Below are positions 15,425 through 22,244 of a stretch of DNA of 30,870 bases, one piece after another. Numbering within the stretch: position 1 is the stretch's first letter; the number at the start of each line of letters is the position of its first letter. Made by a program: the position numbers and the translations under genes. The notes below the pieces were generated by a model. The model was not told the origin of the DNA. It worked only from the letters and a program-made list of their open reading frames with translations, and searched no databases. This DNA is from Clostridia bacterium (GTDB taxonomy: Bacteria; Bacillota; Clostridia; Christensenellales; CAG-917): positions 1 through 30,870 of the forward strand of contig JAFVYE010000059.1 of NCBI GenBank assembly GCA_017500745.1, given 5' to 3'.

Positions 15425-16234
15425 TTAGTCAAAGCTGGGGATTTCCACCAAATCCTCAACGTGTTGTCTGAACACGCTGAAATGTGTGAAACCAATCTCT
15501 TTCAAATATTTGCAGGTTGACTCGTAGTTTTTGGCAAGCTCGTTGCGGTGTGAGTCAGAGCCAAAGGAGATTTTTCTGCCACCCAGCTCATAATATCGCC
15601 TCAAAATTTCATCTGTGGGATATTGAGTGGTGTGAGTGTTGATTTCAAGGGCTTTGCCCTTGTCAATGACCTTCAAAAGAATCTTGTCAAAAAGCTCCGG
15701 ATAGTCATTATAATTCAAGGATTTGTCCTTGTAAGGTGCGCTTCTTGTGACGTAGCCAAAGTGGGCGACAACGTCATACTCGTATGGTGCATCCAAGCTT
15801 TCAAGCACGTTTTTGAGATAGGTGCTGTACACCAGCTTTTTTGACTTAAACCAAAAGGCTTGCGGAAAATACACGTCCCATTTGAGCACAAAGTGTACGG
15901 AGTTGATGACCTGGTCAAAGTCGTACTTGGGCAACAATTCCTTGAGGTACTTTTCTGCCCTCTTTGACCAGCCGGCTTCAATGCCAAATCGCAATTCCAA
16001 CCCGCTGTTTTCCCCAAGTTCTGCCTTTGCTGACTCCCACTCTGCCTTGTACTCGTCAAGGTTGATGTGTCGCCAAGGCACGGCAGCATGACCACCGTAC
16101 TTCAAGTCAAGATCAAGATGGTCCGTGGTGCAGAGAAATCCAATGCCCCTGTCCTTTGCCTGACGGACAATTTCAATGATTTTGTCACGTCCGTCTGCGG
16201 AGTGGCGAGTGTGTACGTGGGTGTCAACTATCAT
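15425..16234 (-). CDS. PHP-domain phosphatase, histidinol-phosphatase (HisJ/HisK-like) family
   Basis: 269 residues. PHP metal-binding motifs are clear: VDTHVHTRHS (H6, H8), CTTDHLDLD, a conserved central INSVHFV, EINTH, and the final FGSDSHR. Members use a tri-metal centre to remove phosphate from histidinol phosphate, and many clostridial relatives are annotated on this basis alone. The start codon overlaps the alaS stop by four bases (ATGA), so it is translationally coupled to alaS and no separate Shine-Dalgarno is needed. No other histidine biosynthesis genes are in the window, so a different phosphoester substrate is equally possible. Confidence 0.8.
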   Translation of the reverse strand: MIVDTHVHTRHSADGRDKIIEIVRQAKDRGIGFLCTTDHLDLDLKYGGHAAVPWRHINLDEYKAEWESAKAELGENSGLELRFGIEAGWSKRAEKYLKELLPKYDFDQVINSVHFVLKWDVYFPQAFWFKSKKLVYSTYLKNVLESLDAPYEYDVVAHFGYVTRSAPYKDKSLNYNDYPELFDKILLKVIDKGKALEINTHTTQYPTDEILRRYYELGGRKISFGSDSHRNELAKNYESTCKYLKEIGFTHFSVFRQHVEDLVEIPSFD

Positions 16235-18057
16235 TCCAGCACTGCCTTGATTCTTCTTACGCCTGCAGACGAACTTTGTTCCTTTGCAATGCGAAAGTGT
16301 CCAAGCTCTCCTGTTGCGCTTGCGTGAGGTCCTCCGCAGATTTCTTTGCTTGCGCCGATGGTGTAGACCTTGACCTTTTCGCCATATCTGTCCCCAAACA
16401 CTCCAACCGCTCCGGCTTGTCTTGCTTCATCAACGGTCATTTCCTCGCAGATGACGGGGGTGTTCTTTTTGATTTCATCATTGACAACGTCCTCAACTGC
16501 CTTGATTTCTTCGGAGGTCAAAGGACGGGAGAAGTTGAAGTCAAAGCGCAGTCTTTCTGCTGTGATGTTGCTTCCTTTTTGGTTGACGGTTTCATCGTTG
16601 AGAACCTTTTTCAACGCATAATTCAAAAGGTGAGTTGCGCTGTGGAGGCGAGTTGTTTCAACAGAGTTTTCTGTAAGACCACCCTTTGCTGCTTGTGCTT
16701 GTGCCTTTGAAAGCTCTTGGTGTGCCTTGAATGCCTCGTTGAATCCATTTTCATCAACTGTGAGGCCTCTTTCACTTGCAAGTTCAATTGTGAGTTCAAG
16801 GGGATAACCAAAGGTGTCGTAAAGTCTGAATGCTTGTTTGCCAGAGATTTCGGTTTCGGGAACGTAGTTGGGATCCTTTTGTGACATAAACTCGTTCTTT
16901 CTTTGCATTCCGCCAACAATCTTGTCAAACTCTTTCATGCCACCAGCGAGGGTGACTTCAAACTTTTTGATTTCCTTTGTGATTTCATCAAGGATATATT
17001 CCTCCTTTTCAACAAGGAGAAGATATGCTTCGTTGTACACCTTTTCAATAAACACCTTTGCCACCTCGCACATTTCTGTTGCGGGGATGTCCAAGCTCTT
17101 GCAGTATCTGATTGCACGGCGAAGGAGTCTGCGAAGGATATAGCCGGCCCCTGTGTTTGAAGGCACGATGCCGTTGACGTCACCAATGAGCATGACTGCT
17201 GTTCTTGTGTGGTCTGCCACAATACGCATTGCCTTGGTGTCTTGTTCGTTTTGACCATATTCCTTGCCTGATGCAGTTGCCAAGTGTGCAATTGCTCCTG
17301 CAAAGAGGTCGGTCTTGTAGCCGTCGTCAAGTCCGTTCAAGAACAGGAGGAGTCTGTCAAGACCAAAGCCGGTATCAACGTTTTTGTGTTCAAGCTCCTC
17401 ATAGCCGTTTTCAAGCTTTTTGTATTGCATATAGACGTCATTGCCGATTTCAACGTATCTGCCACAATCACAGCTGACGTCACACTTGTCACAGCAAGGA
17501 GTTTCATGGCGAGGATAAAACCACTCGTTGTCAGGACCGCAAGGAGTGCCAACGGTGCCTTCAAGCTCCCACCAGTTGTTTGACTTGTCAAGATAAAAGA
17601 TGTTTTCTTCCTTGATGCCAAGTGCTCTAAGATATGACGCTGTTTCTTCATCACGAGGAGCAGAATCGTTGCCCTCAAAAACTGTTGAGCAGATCTTGTC
17701 CTTTTCAAAGCCAAAGACCTCTGTCAAAAGCTCAAAAGTCCAAGCTGTTTTTTCCTTTTTGAAATAGTCGCCCAAGCTCCAGTTGCCCATCATTTCAAAG
17801 AAGGTGAAGTGGGTTGCATCGCCAACGGAGTCAATGTCAACCGTTCTCACGCAACCCTGAACGTTGCACAGTCTTTGTCCCATTGGGTGCTCCTTGCCAA
17901 GGAGATAAGGCATGAGGGGTTGCATGCCTGCAACGTTGAACATGACGCCTGTTGTGCCGTCACCGATCAAGGATGCTGCAGGGATCACCGCGTGGCCTCT
18001 TTGTTTGTAGAACTCAAGGTACGCATTTCTAAGTTCTTGTGAATTGAGTTTTTTCAT
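16231..18057 (-). CDS. alaS: Alanyl-tRNA synthetase, short form lacking the C-terminal C-Ala domain
   Basis: 608 residues against ~870 for the common enzyme. Class II catalytic core: motif 2 region CVRTVDIDSVGDATHFTFFEM and motif 3 DTGFGLDRLL (~228-237). The tRNA-recognition region follows, then an intact editing domain with zinc/editing residues H472, H476 (HSATH) and C574, H578 (CGGPH), and the SAD end GELGHFRIAKE...GVRRI. It stops there, with no DHHA1/C-Ala domain. A cysteine cluster (C188, C189, C192, C196, C198) interrupts the core before GRYVEIGN and may bind zinc. The stop overlaps the next start codon, which argues against a frameshift truncation. AGGA precedes the ATG. The leader is only 66 nt and has no T-box. 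Confidence 0.93.
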   Translation of the reverse strand: MKKLNSQELRNAYLEFYKQRGHAVIPAASLIGDGTTGVMFNVAGMQPLMPYLLGKEHPMGQRLCNVQGCVRTVDIDSVGDATHFTFFEMMGNWSLGDYFKKEKTAWTFELLTEVFGFEKDKICSTVFEGNDSAPRDEETASYLRALGIKEENIFYLDKSNNWWELEGTVGTPCGPDNEWFYPRHETPCCDKCDVSCDCGRYVEIGNDVYMQYKKLENGYEELEHKNVDTGFGLDRLLLFLNGLDDGYKTDLFAGAIAHLATASGKEYGQNEQDTKAMRIVADHTRTAVMLIGDVNGIVPSNTGAGYILRRLLRRAIRYCKSLDIPATEMCEVAKVFIEKVYNEAYLLLVEKEEYILDEITKEIKKFEVTLAGGMKEFDKIVGGMQRKNEFMSQKDPNYVPETEISGKQAFRLYDTFGYPLELTIELASERGLTVDENGFNEAFKAHQELSKAQAQAAKGGLTENSVETTRLHSATHLLNYALKKVLNDETVNQKGSNITAERLRFDFNFSRPLTSEEIKAVEDVVNDEIKKNTPVICEEMTVDEARQAGAVGVFGDRYGEKVKVYTIGASKEICGGPHASATGELGHFRIAKEQSSSAGVRRIKAVLE

Positions 18058-18123
18058 ATTTCCTACCTTTAATGGTCGTTTTTGACCAATAAACTGCTTA
18101 TTTCGTTGCTTTTGATTGTTTTG

Positions 18124-19374
18124 TCAGTTTTCAACACTCACGCTAATTGCCTTGAGATTGTTGACAAATCTTTGGGAGAGCGTATCCTCAACAATGCTTC
18201 TTGTAAAGGTAAAAGTCACCTTTCCTCCAGCAGACACAATGCCAAGATTGACCTTTGCGTTTTTGGACACGTTTATGTTGAGCGTTGCCTTTTCCACCCC
18301 AAATTCCTTGGGAGTGTCAAACTTGCCAATGTTGCTGACAATGATAGTTTGGCGTGATTTGAGCATGCGTCTTACGCTCTTTGCAACCGCCACTTTAAGC
18401 CACAGCGGTGCAACCCTCAACAACCACGTCTTTTCGGTGCGGACGGTGGTGGCAAGCATGGCGTTCAAGCTTTTTTTGTCTGTCTTGGACTTCAGTTGCT
18501 TTGACGCAGAAAGGGCGTAGTCCTCAAGGGTTTTACACTCTCCCTTTTTGAAGGACAAGCGCACAAACGTGACAAAGTTGCGCAGGTTGTTTGACGGAAA
18601 AACCGTCCTGAGATTGACGGGCACCATGATGACTGTGGGCTTTGGACCATAGTCCATTGACTCAACGCTCATGGCCACAAGTCCTGCTGTCAATGCCGTA
18701 AAGGACACTCCAAGCTCCTTTGCCTTTTCATTGACTTCAGAGTAGATTGCGCTGTACACGCTGTCGCCATAGCCGTCCTTTGAAAGGGTGCCAACTATGA
18801 GTTGAGGGGTGCTTCCCGTCAGCTCCTTCAAGTTGACTTCGCTGAACTTGATTGGCTCGTAGTAATGCTTGAATGCGTCCTCAATTTCATCCTCGGTTGC
18901 TTCTGCGTCAAAGTCAACAAGACTGGCGGTATCCTCAAAATCAACCCCTTGAAGTTGGCGGTATTTTTGCAACACGCCTTTGAAAAACGCAGCTGCACCC
19001 AGCCCGTCACACAACCCGTGGAACACTTCAAGATACAGCTCCTTGCCCTCATAGACAAAGCGGAACAAGTACTCGTTGGTGTCCTTTGGATCAATGGGCT
19101 TGAGGAGTGTCATCTTGCCCTCAAACACCTTTGCTCTGTTTGTGTTTTCCTCAAGAAAGTGCCAAGCATACCCCTTTTTCAACCTGGTTTTGAAGGTGGG
19201 AAAGCGGTCAAGCGCTTTGTTCAGCCCCTCTTCAAGGACGGCACCTTGAACCTCATCACAAAGGGTGACTGTGATGCGGAATAAACTCTGGGCCCTTTTT
19301 GTTGCCATGATGGGATAAAACAAGGCGGAGTTGTCAAGGGCATATCTCTTTTTGGCGGGGCATGCTTTCTTCAT
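18124..19374 (-). CDS. HxxxDG acyltransferase-like protein (condensation/alcohol acetyltransferase superfamily)
   Basis: 416 residues. The motif HGLCDG (H119, D123, G124) is the catalytic HxxxDG of the CoA-dependent acyltransferase superfamily, which includes NRPS condensation domains, wax-ester synthases and alcohol acetyltransferases. The second half has VPVNLRTVFPSNNLRNFVTFVRL (~270-292), the typical 'PVNLR' second-lobe segment. It stands alone, without carrier proteins or NRPS modules, so a small-molecule or lipid acyl transfer is more likely than peptide synthesis. First gene of an operon with alaS (66-nt gap) and the PHP gene. The ATG lies 7 nt after a strong -10 and has no Shine-Dalgarno site, suggesting a leaderless transcript. 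The substrate is unknown. Confidence 0.78.
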   Translation of the reverse strand: MKKACPAKKRYALDNSALFYPIMATKRAQSLFRITVTLCDEVQGAVLEEGLNKALDRFPTFKTRLKKGYAWHFLEENTNRAKVFEGKMTLLKPIDPKDTNEYLFRFVYEGKELYLEVFHGLCDGLGAAAFFKGVLQKYRQLQGVDFEDTASLVDFDAEATEDEIEDAFKHYYEPIKFSEVNLKELTGSTPQLIVGTLSKDGYGDSVYSAIYSEVNEKAKELGVSFTALTAGLVAMSVESMDYGPKPTVIMVPVNLRTVFPSNNLRNFVTFVRLSFKKGECKTLEDYALSASKQLKSKTDKKSLNAMLATTVRTEKTWLLRVAPLWLKVAVAKSVRRMLKSRQTIIVSNIGKFDTPKEFGVEKATLNINVSKNAKVNLGIVSAGGKVTFTFTRSIVEDTLSQRFVNNLKAISVSVEN

Positions 19375-19381
19375 AGCAAAT

Positions 19382-19410
19382 ATTTTATTATTTTTTTCTT
19401 TTTATGTCAA
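19382..19410 (-). promoter_or_regulatory. Sigma-A promoter of the acyltransferase-alaS-PHP operon
   Basis: Minus strand TTGACA (19405-19410), 17-nt spacer, TAAAAT (19382-19387), 7 nt to the ATG at 19374. Its -35 overlaps the upstream element of the divergent yabP promoter. Confidence 0.75.
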
Positions 19411-19435
19411 TAATTTATACGCTCGCGCATACACT
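19408..19435 (+). promoter_or_regulatory. Sigma-E-type sporulation promoter of yabP-yabQ
   Basis: CATACACT (19428-19435) fits the Bacillus sigma-E -10 consensus CATACANT exactly. With a 13-nt spacer, CAATAAT (19408-19414) matches the -35 consensus at six of seven positions. Six bases separate it from the yabP ATG. A sigma-E promoter is what this gene pair has in Bacillus. Confidence 0.65.
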
Positions 19436-19441
19436 CGTGAT

Positions 19442-19783
19442 ATGGAAAGACTTTTGCACGGACAAATTGAGCCCAAATTTTCAAGCGGAAAACAGCAAAA
19501 AACCGAGGGAACCTCGGCATCAAAAAACAAAAGCCACTCTCTTGAGCTCAACAATCATCGCCTGCTGTCCTTGTCTGGCGTGATGGCTGTGCCTCAAGTG
19601 GGCGAAAAGGAGTTGAGGGTTGTGCTGGACGGCGAAACCTTGGTGATCAGCGGACAAAACCTTGAAGTTGACTTCTTGAGTGTTGAGGATGGTCGGCTTA
19701 TATGCAAGGGCTACGTCACCGCCTTAAAATACTCCTCCACTTCCACCAGCCAAGGTGGCTTCATCAAAAAGTTGTTCAAATGA
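19442..19783 (+). CDS. yabP: Sporulation protein YabP
   Basis: 113 residues, matching the YabP/YqfC family. After a variable N-terminus, HSLELNNHRLLSLSGVMAVPQVGEKELRVVLDGETLVISGQNL is the family core, followed by LSVEDGRLICKGYVTALKYS. In Bacillus YabP is a mother-cell protein needed for coat and cortex formation. The frame is open upstream to 19331, but the ATG at 19442 is chosen because the family homology starts after it and a sigma-E-type promoter ends 6 nt before it. There is no Shine-Dalgarno site, so the mRNA is predicted to be leaderless. It overlaps yabQ by four bases. The usual neighbours (rqcP/hslR, divIC) are absent. Confidence 0.85.
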   Translation: MERLLHGQIEPKFSSGKQQKTEGTSASKNKSHSLELNNHRLLSLSGVMAVPQVGEKELRVVLDGETLVISGQNLEVDFLSVEDGRLICKGYVTALKYSSTSTSQGGFIKKLFK

Positions 19784-20103
19784 CGCTGGGCGCATCTTGG
19801 AGCGGGCAGTTTGTGTATGCTCTGATTTCCATTGCATTTGGGGTTACGGCAGGAGTTGTGTCCTTGGCGTACTCTGTCAAGTGGAAGCGCCTTGGCAAGA
19901 TTGAAGTGGGGATTGTAGATTTTGTTGCCACCCTCATCATTGCCGTCATATACTTGCTTGCCGTTGACGTGGGAGGCAAAGGTCAGCCCACCGCCTATTC
20001 AATGGGTCTATACTTGCTGTCTGCCCTCTTGACGCACAAGTCAGTCAAAAAGCTTGCCTCTCTTCGTGCCGGTAGGGCTCATGGCAAGCTTTTGAAGAAA
20101 TAA
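19780..20103 (+). CDS. yabQ: Spore cortex biosynthesis protein YabQ
   Basis: 107 residues, a small membrane protein with about three helices (~11-33, ~43-66, ~75-90) ending in a basic tail. Pattern and position directly after yabP fit YabQ, which in Bacillus localises to the outer forespore membrane and is required for cortex formation. The ATG overlaps the yabP stop (ATGA), indicating coupled translation. The last 63 bases overlap the convergent minus-strand gene that ends at 20041. Identification relies on synteny and topology more than on strong sequence motifs. Confidence 0.78.
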   Translation: MTLGASWSGQFVYALISIAFGVTAGVVSLAYSVKWKRLGKIEVGIVDFVATLIIAVIYLLAVDVGGKGQPTAYSMGLYLLSALLTHKSVKKLASLRAGRAHGKLLKK

Positions 20104-20397
20104 CTTTTTCATTTCCACGTAGTCTCCACACAATATGAGGATGTATCTTTGCCTTGCCTCGTGGGACAGACTTGCCATGTACTCATGGTCTGCAAGTTGT
20201 TTCAACGGATTGTCAACCTCTTCGCCCTTGTCGTATATGGCACGGATTTTAAGATATATTTCTCTTTGAGAGGGAGTGAGGGTTTGGGGTGGTTCAAGCC
20301 CCGAAGGAAAATAGGTGCCGTCCGGCTTTGACAATCTCTTTTTGGCGTCCTGCGCCAAATTTCTTATGGCGCATGTGGGATGATGTACGTTGCTCAT
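20041..20397 (-). CDS. Small hypothetical protein overlapping the yabQ 3' end
   Basis: 118 residues, predicted cytoplasmic and mostly helical, charged. It starts SNVHHPTCAIRN, then has a proline-rich segment (FPSGLEPPQTLTPSQREIYLKI) and a C-terminal helical part with RQRYILILCGDYVEMKKLFLQKL. The start at 20397 is supported by AAAGGAG 5 nt upstream; an earlier ATG would lie before this site. I do not recognise a family. The coding ends run tail to tail with yabQ and overlap by 63 bp with no terminator between them, which makes mutual antisense effects possible. Confidence 0.65.
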   Translation of the reverse strand: MSNVHHPTCAIRNLAQDAKKRLSKPDGTYFPSGLEPPQTLTPSQREIYLKIRAIYDKGEEVDNPLKQLADHEYMASLSHEARQRYILILCGDYVEMKKLFLQKLAMSPTGTKRGKLFD

Positions 20398-20500
20398 AAA
20401 ATCTCCTTTTGCCAATCATAACACAATAATTGATGAAAAAAAGACTTGCGACATTCAAAGACAAAATCTTACAACATGCAACAAATTGCGCAATAAAAAA

Positions 20501-20517
20501 TCCGTCACGATGACGGA
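20501..20517 (-). terminator. Terminator hairpin overlapping the S-component stop codon
   Basis: Minus strand arms TCCGTCA and TGACGGA with a 3-nt loop, then six T residues. The stop codon at 20505-20507 lies in the stem, so the gene's last codons form the terminator. Confidence 0.8.
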
Positions 20518-21119
20518 CTTTCCTCTTCTCCCTGTGTGCTCCTTTCAAGACTGTCTCGCACCCTGCAACCAACCTTGACCAAGGGCAGATACAGCACAAG
20601 CATGCTGGCCACCACGCTCACCACGTGGACAAGATCAAACCAAAGCCCCTTGACGTAGTAGGACACAAAGAAGGTGCCCAGCTTGTCATAAGCCACGTTT
20701 CCAACAACAAGCAAAATTTCAACCGAGGCAGAAAGAACACCAAAAATCATGCTGAAAACACCGCCAACAACTGCGCCCAAAACAATGGCCATCACCCCTG
20801 TTTTTCCCCTGAGCAAAAAGAAGAAAATCACCGCCAAAGACGGCCAATAAATGAAGTACAAAAGCACCCAACCCGCAACACCGTATATGGCCATTTCCAC
20901 AAGGCAAAACACCACGGTTGCAGGAAGGGAATATCTGATCCCCCACGCCACAGAAAACACGGCAATGAGCAAAGTGACCACCTCTACGTTTGGCAAAAAA
21001 GACAGGGCAAATTTGAGGGCAACAAGAAGCCCAGCCATCACCGCAACGGTGGTGACGTATCTTGCTCCTTGCACGCTCTTTGTCTTTTTGCCTTTGGTTT
21101 TGCCCTTGTCAGTTTTCAT
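20505..21119 (-). CDS. ECF transporter S component-like membrane protein, candidate corrinoid transporter
   Basis: 204 residues with a basic N-terminus (KTDKGKTKGKKTK) and about six transmembrane helices, the size and topology of ECF-transporter S components (substrate-binding subunits that use a shared EcfA-EcfA'-EcfT module). Second gene of the cobalamin-riboswitch operon, 88 nt after the lipoprotein gene. The operon context suggests cobalamin or a corrinoid as substrate, as for CbrT-type S components; this is inference. No Shine-Dalgarno site precedes the ATG. A TGTAAT sequence lies 7 nt upstream but has no matching -35. The energising EcfAT genes are not in the window. Confidence 0.6.
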   Translation of the reverse strand: MKTDKGKTKGKKTKSVQGARYVTTVAVMAGLLVALKFALSFLPNVEVVTLLIAVFSVAWGIRYSLPATVVFCLVEMAIYGVAGWVLLYFIYWPSLAVIFFFLLRGKTGVMAIVLGAVVGGVFSMIFGVLSASVEILLVVGNVAYDKLGTFFVSYYVKGLWFDLVHVVSVVASMLVLYLPLVKVGCRVRDSLERSTQGEEESPSS

Positions 21120-21207
21120 TGTTCAAATTACACAATACAATGTTAAACACCGCATTTTGCATTATAAAGTCCTTGTTTTGCGTTATTGTGCCAAAACCCG
21201 CTCTTGC

Positions 21208-21774
21208 TCAATCAACAAGTATTGCGTAGGTGCATCCATCCACGAGAGGAAGTATGCCAACTCCAACTGCGGAGTAATTAAGCTTGACTCCGTCCACCAC
21301 AGTCACCACGTAGCTGGTGCCATATTGGTCTGTTTCAATGGTGGCTCTTGAGGGGTTGCCCCAGCTGGAATCAAGACCTTTCAATGAAAAATTGTCCACG
21401 TTGTGCCACACGGAATAATACTTGCTTTCGGCATAGTTTTGTTCAAGGACGTCAATGGCAGATATGAATGGATTGAGGTCATCATCTCCGTACTCGTAGG
21501 CGCTGATTTTGCCCTCCTCAAACAAGTCCTTTATGGCGTCGTGGAGATATGCTTTTCTTGTTGTCACCTCAAAGCGTTTTTCGCCAACGTAAACCACAAC
21601 GTGCTTCTCTTCAAAGTCCGCTTCGTATCCTCCAACTTGTTGCTGGAGGTCGTTGATTTCTTGCTTCAAGCGGTCAATCTCATCTTGAAGGGAGCTGTCG
21701 CAAGCAGTAAACACCACAAGAGAAAGCACCAACACCACAACCAAAATTGCCGTGATTTTTGCTGTTTTTGCCAT
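21208..21774 (-). CDS. Lipoprotein under cobalamin riboswitch control (DUF4430/transcobalamin-like)
   Basis: 188 residues. Signal peptide with lipobox VVFTAC (lipidated C25), a short coiled coil (LQDEIDRLKQEINDLQQQV, 29-47), then a globular domain. The pattern of that domain (FEVTTRKAYLHDAIKDL, later VWHNVDNF, and a final VDGVKLNYSAVGVGILPLVDGCTYAILV) fits the DUF4430 / transcobalamin C-terminal-like fold, found in Gram-positive surface proteins that bind cobalamin. Expression is controlled by the riboswitch immediately upstream, and an S-component gene follows. I infer that it captures corrinoids on the cell surface and hands them to the membrane subunit. The domain call is by eye and should be treated as likely, not certain. 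Confidence 0.7.
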   Translation of the reverse strand: MAKTAKITAILVVVLVLSLVVFTACDSSLQDEIDRLKQEINDLQQQVGGYEADFEEKHVVVYVGEKRFEVTTRKAYLHDAIKDLFEEGKISAYEYGDDDLNPFISAIDVLEQNYAESKYYSVWHNVDNFSLKGLDSSWGNPSRATIETDQYGTSYVVTVVDGVKLNYSAVGVGILPLVDGCTYAILVD

Positions 21775-21781
21775 AAAAAAT

Positions 21782-21809
21782 ACCCTCCGTACTTTTGTTT
21801 TCGGAGGGT
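21782..21809 (-). promoter_or_regulatory. Riboswitch expression platform: terminator-like hairpin that includes the Shine-Dalgarno site
   Basis: On the minus strand ACCCTCCG (21802-21809) pairs with CGGAGGGT (21782-21789), followed by six T residues (21775-21780) and immediately by the ATG at 21774. The 3' arm carries GGAGGG about 8 nt before the start codon. The hairpin could therefore both stop transcription and hide the ribosome site. Confidence 0.75.
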
Positions 21810-21861
21810 TGTTGCATAGGAAAACCTACACTCGCTTCCCACCGAAACGATTGCTATTTTT

Positions 21862-22018
21862 GTTTACGGCCGGTCTCCCGACTTGGACAACGCATTGCGT
21901 TGGAGCGCCTTCCCCAAAGGTGGCGTGATCTCATCACTTCCTCACGGTAGCGGGGGCTGTGGCGGACTTGCACCGCTCTTCCCGATTATCTCCGTGCGCA
22001 CACGGAGCACCTGTAAAC
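21862..22018 (-). ncRNA. Cobalamin riboswitch aptamer
   Basis: On the minus strand the closing stem P1 is GTTTAC (22013-22018) with GTAAAC (21862-21867). Inside are the conserved core elements: AGGTGCTC near the 5' side, CGGGAAG, GGTGCAAGTCCGCCACAG followed by CCCCCGCTACCG (the B12-box region), a peripheral GCCACC stem, and the 3' segment AAGTCGGGAGACCGGCC. These match the consensus of cobalamin (adenosyl- or methyl-) riboswitches. It lies in the leader of the lipoprotein/S-component operon. Between the aptamer and the platform hairpin, a TAGG-TTTT-CCTA stem-loop (around 21814-21825) could provide the kissing loop. Confidence 0.93.
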
Positions 22019-22024
22019 GCTGTG

Positions 22025-22053
22025 ATTGTAGCACCATTTTCAACAAAAATCAA
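22025..22053 (-). promoter_or_regulatory. Sigma-A promoter of the riboswitch operon
   Basis: Minus strand TTGATT (22048-22053), 17-nt spacer, TACAAT (22025-22030) preceded by TGC (extended -10). Transcription would start just before the aptamer's P1 stem. Confidence 0.75.
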
Positions 22054-22184
22054 CACTTTCATCCACTTGAATGGTCTTGGCTTTTTTTGAAGAATATTGG
22101 CCAAAGCTCTCTGTTTTCACATGGTTGTGCGCCTGCGTTTGCGAGGGAGTGTCATCTCTCAAAGAATTTGAGAGAAAAATATCA
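22054..22184. promoter_or_regulatory. Divergent intergenic region with a 21-bp palindrome
   Basis: The stretch 21775-22244 has no gene. It holds the riboswitch (21775-22053) and, on the plus side, a perfect palindrome TCTCTCAAA-GAA-TTTGAGAGA (22155-22175) centred about 20 bp upstream of the -35 of the next gene's promoter. No T-run follows, so it looks like an activator or repressor site. Nothing else is evident between 22054 and 22154. Confidence 0.5.
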
Positions 22185-22213
22185 TTGACACAAGCCGACA
22201 AAAATATTATAAT
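22185..22213 (+). promoter_or_regulatory. Consensus sigma-A promoter of the zinc-ribbon membrane protein
   Basis: Perfect TTGACA (22185-22190), 17-nt spacer, perfect TATAAT (22208-22213). With no mismatches it should be very strong unless controlled by the adjoining palindrome. Confidence 0.85.
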
Positions 22214-22244
22214 CATATAGAATTAAGTTTAAGGAGCGTCCAAC

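Noticed and set aside
16234..16300. Frameshift or premature stop truncating alaS
   Set aside because: The stop overlaps a valid ATG of the PHP gene, and no C-Ala-like sequence follows in another frame; the PHP gene fills the space fully.
18058..18123. T-box riboswitch for alaS
   Set aside because: The leader is only 66 nt, has no T-box sequence or antiterminator hairpin, and the gene is internal to an operon.
18124..19374. Nonribosomal peptide synthesis cluster based on the condensation-like HxxxDG protein
   Set aside because: No adenylation, carrier or thioesterase domain is in the window; the neighbours are alaS and a PHP phosphatase.
21117..21155. Leaderless promoter for the S-component gene
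   Set aside because: TGTAAT lies 7 nt before the ATG, but the -35 position reads ATGCGG and no alternative spacing works; read-through from the riboswitch promoter is simpler.
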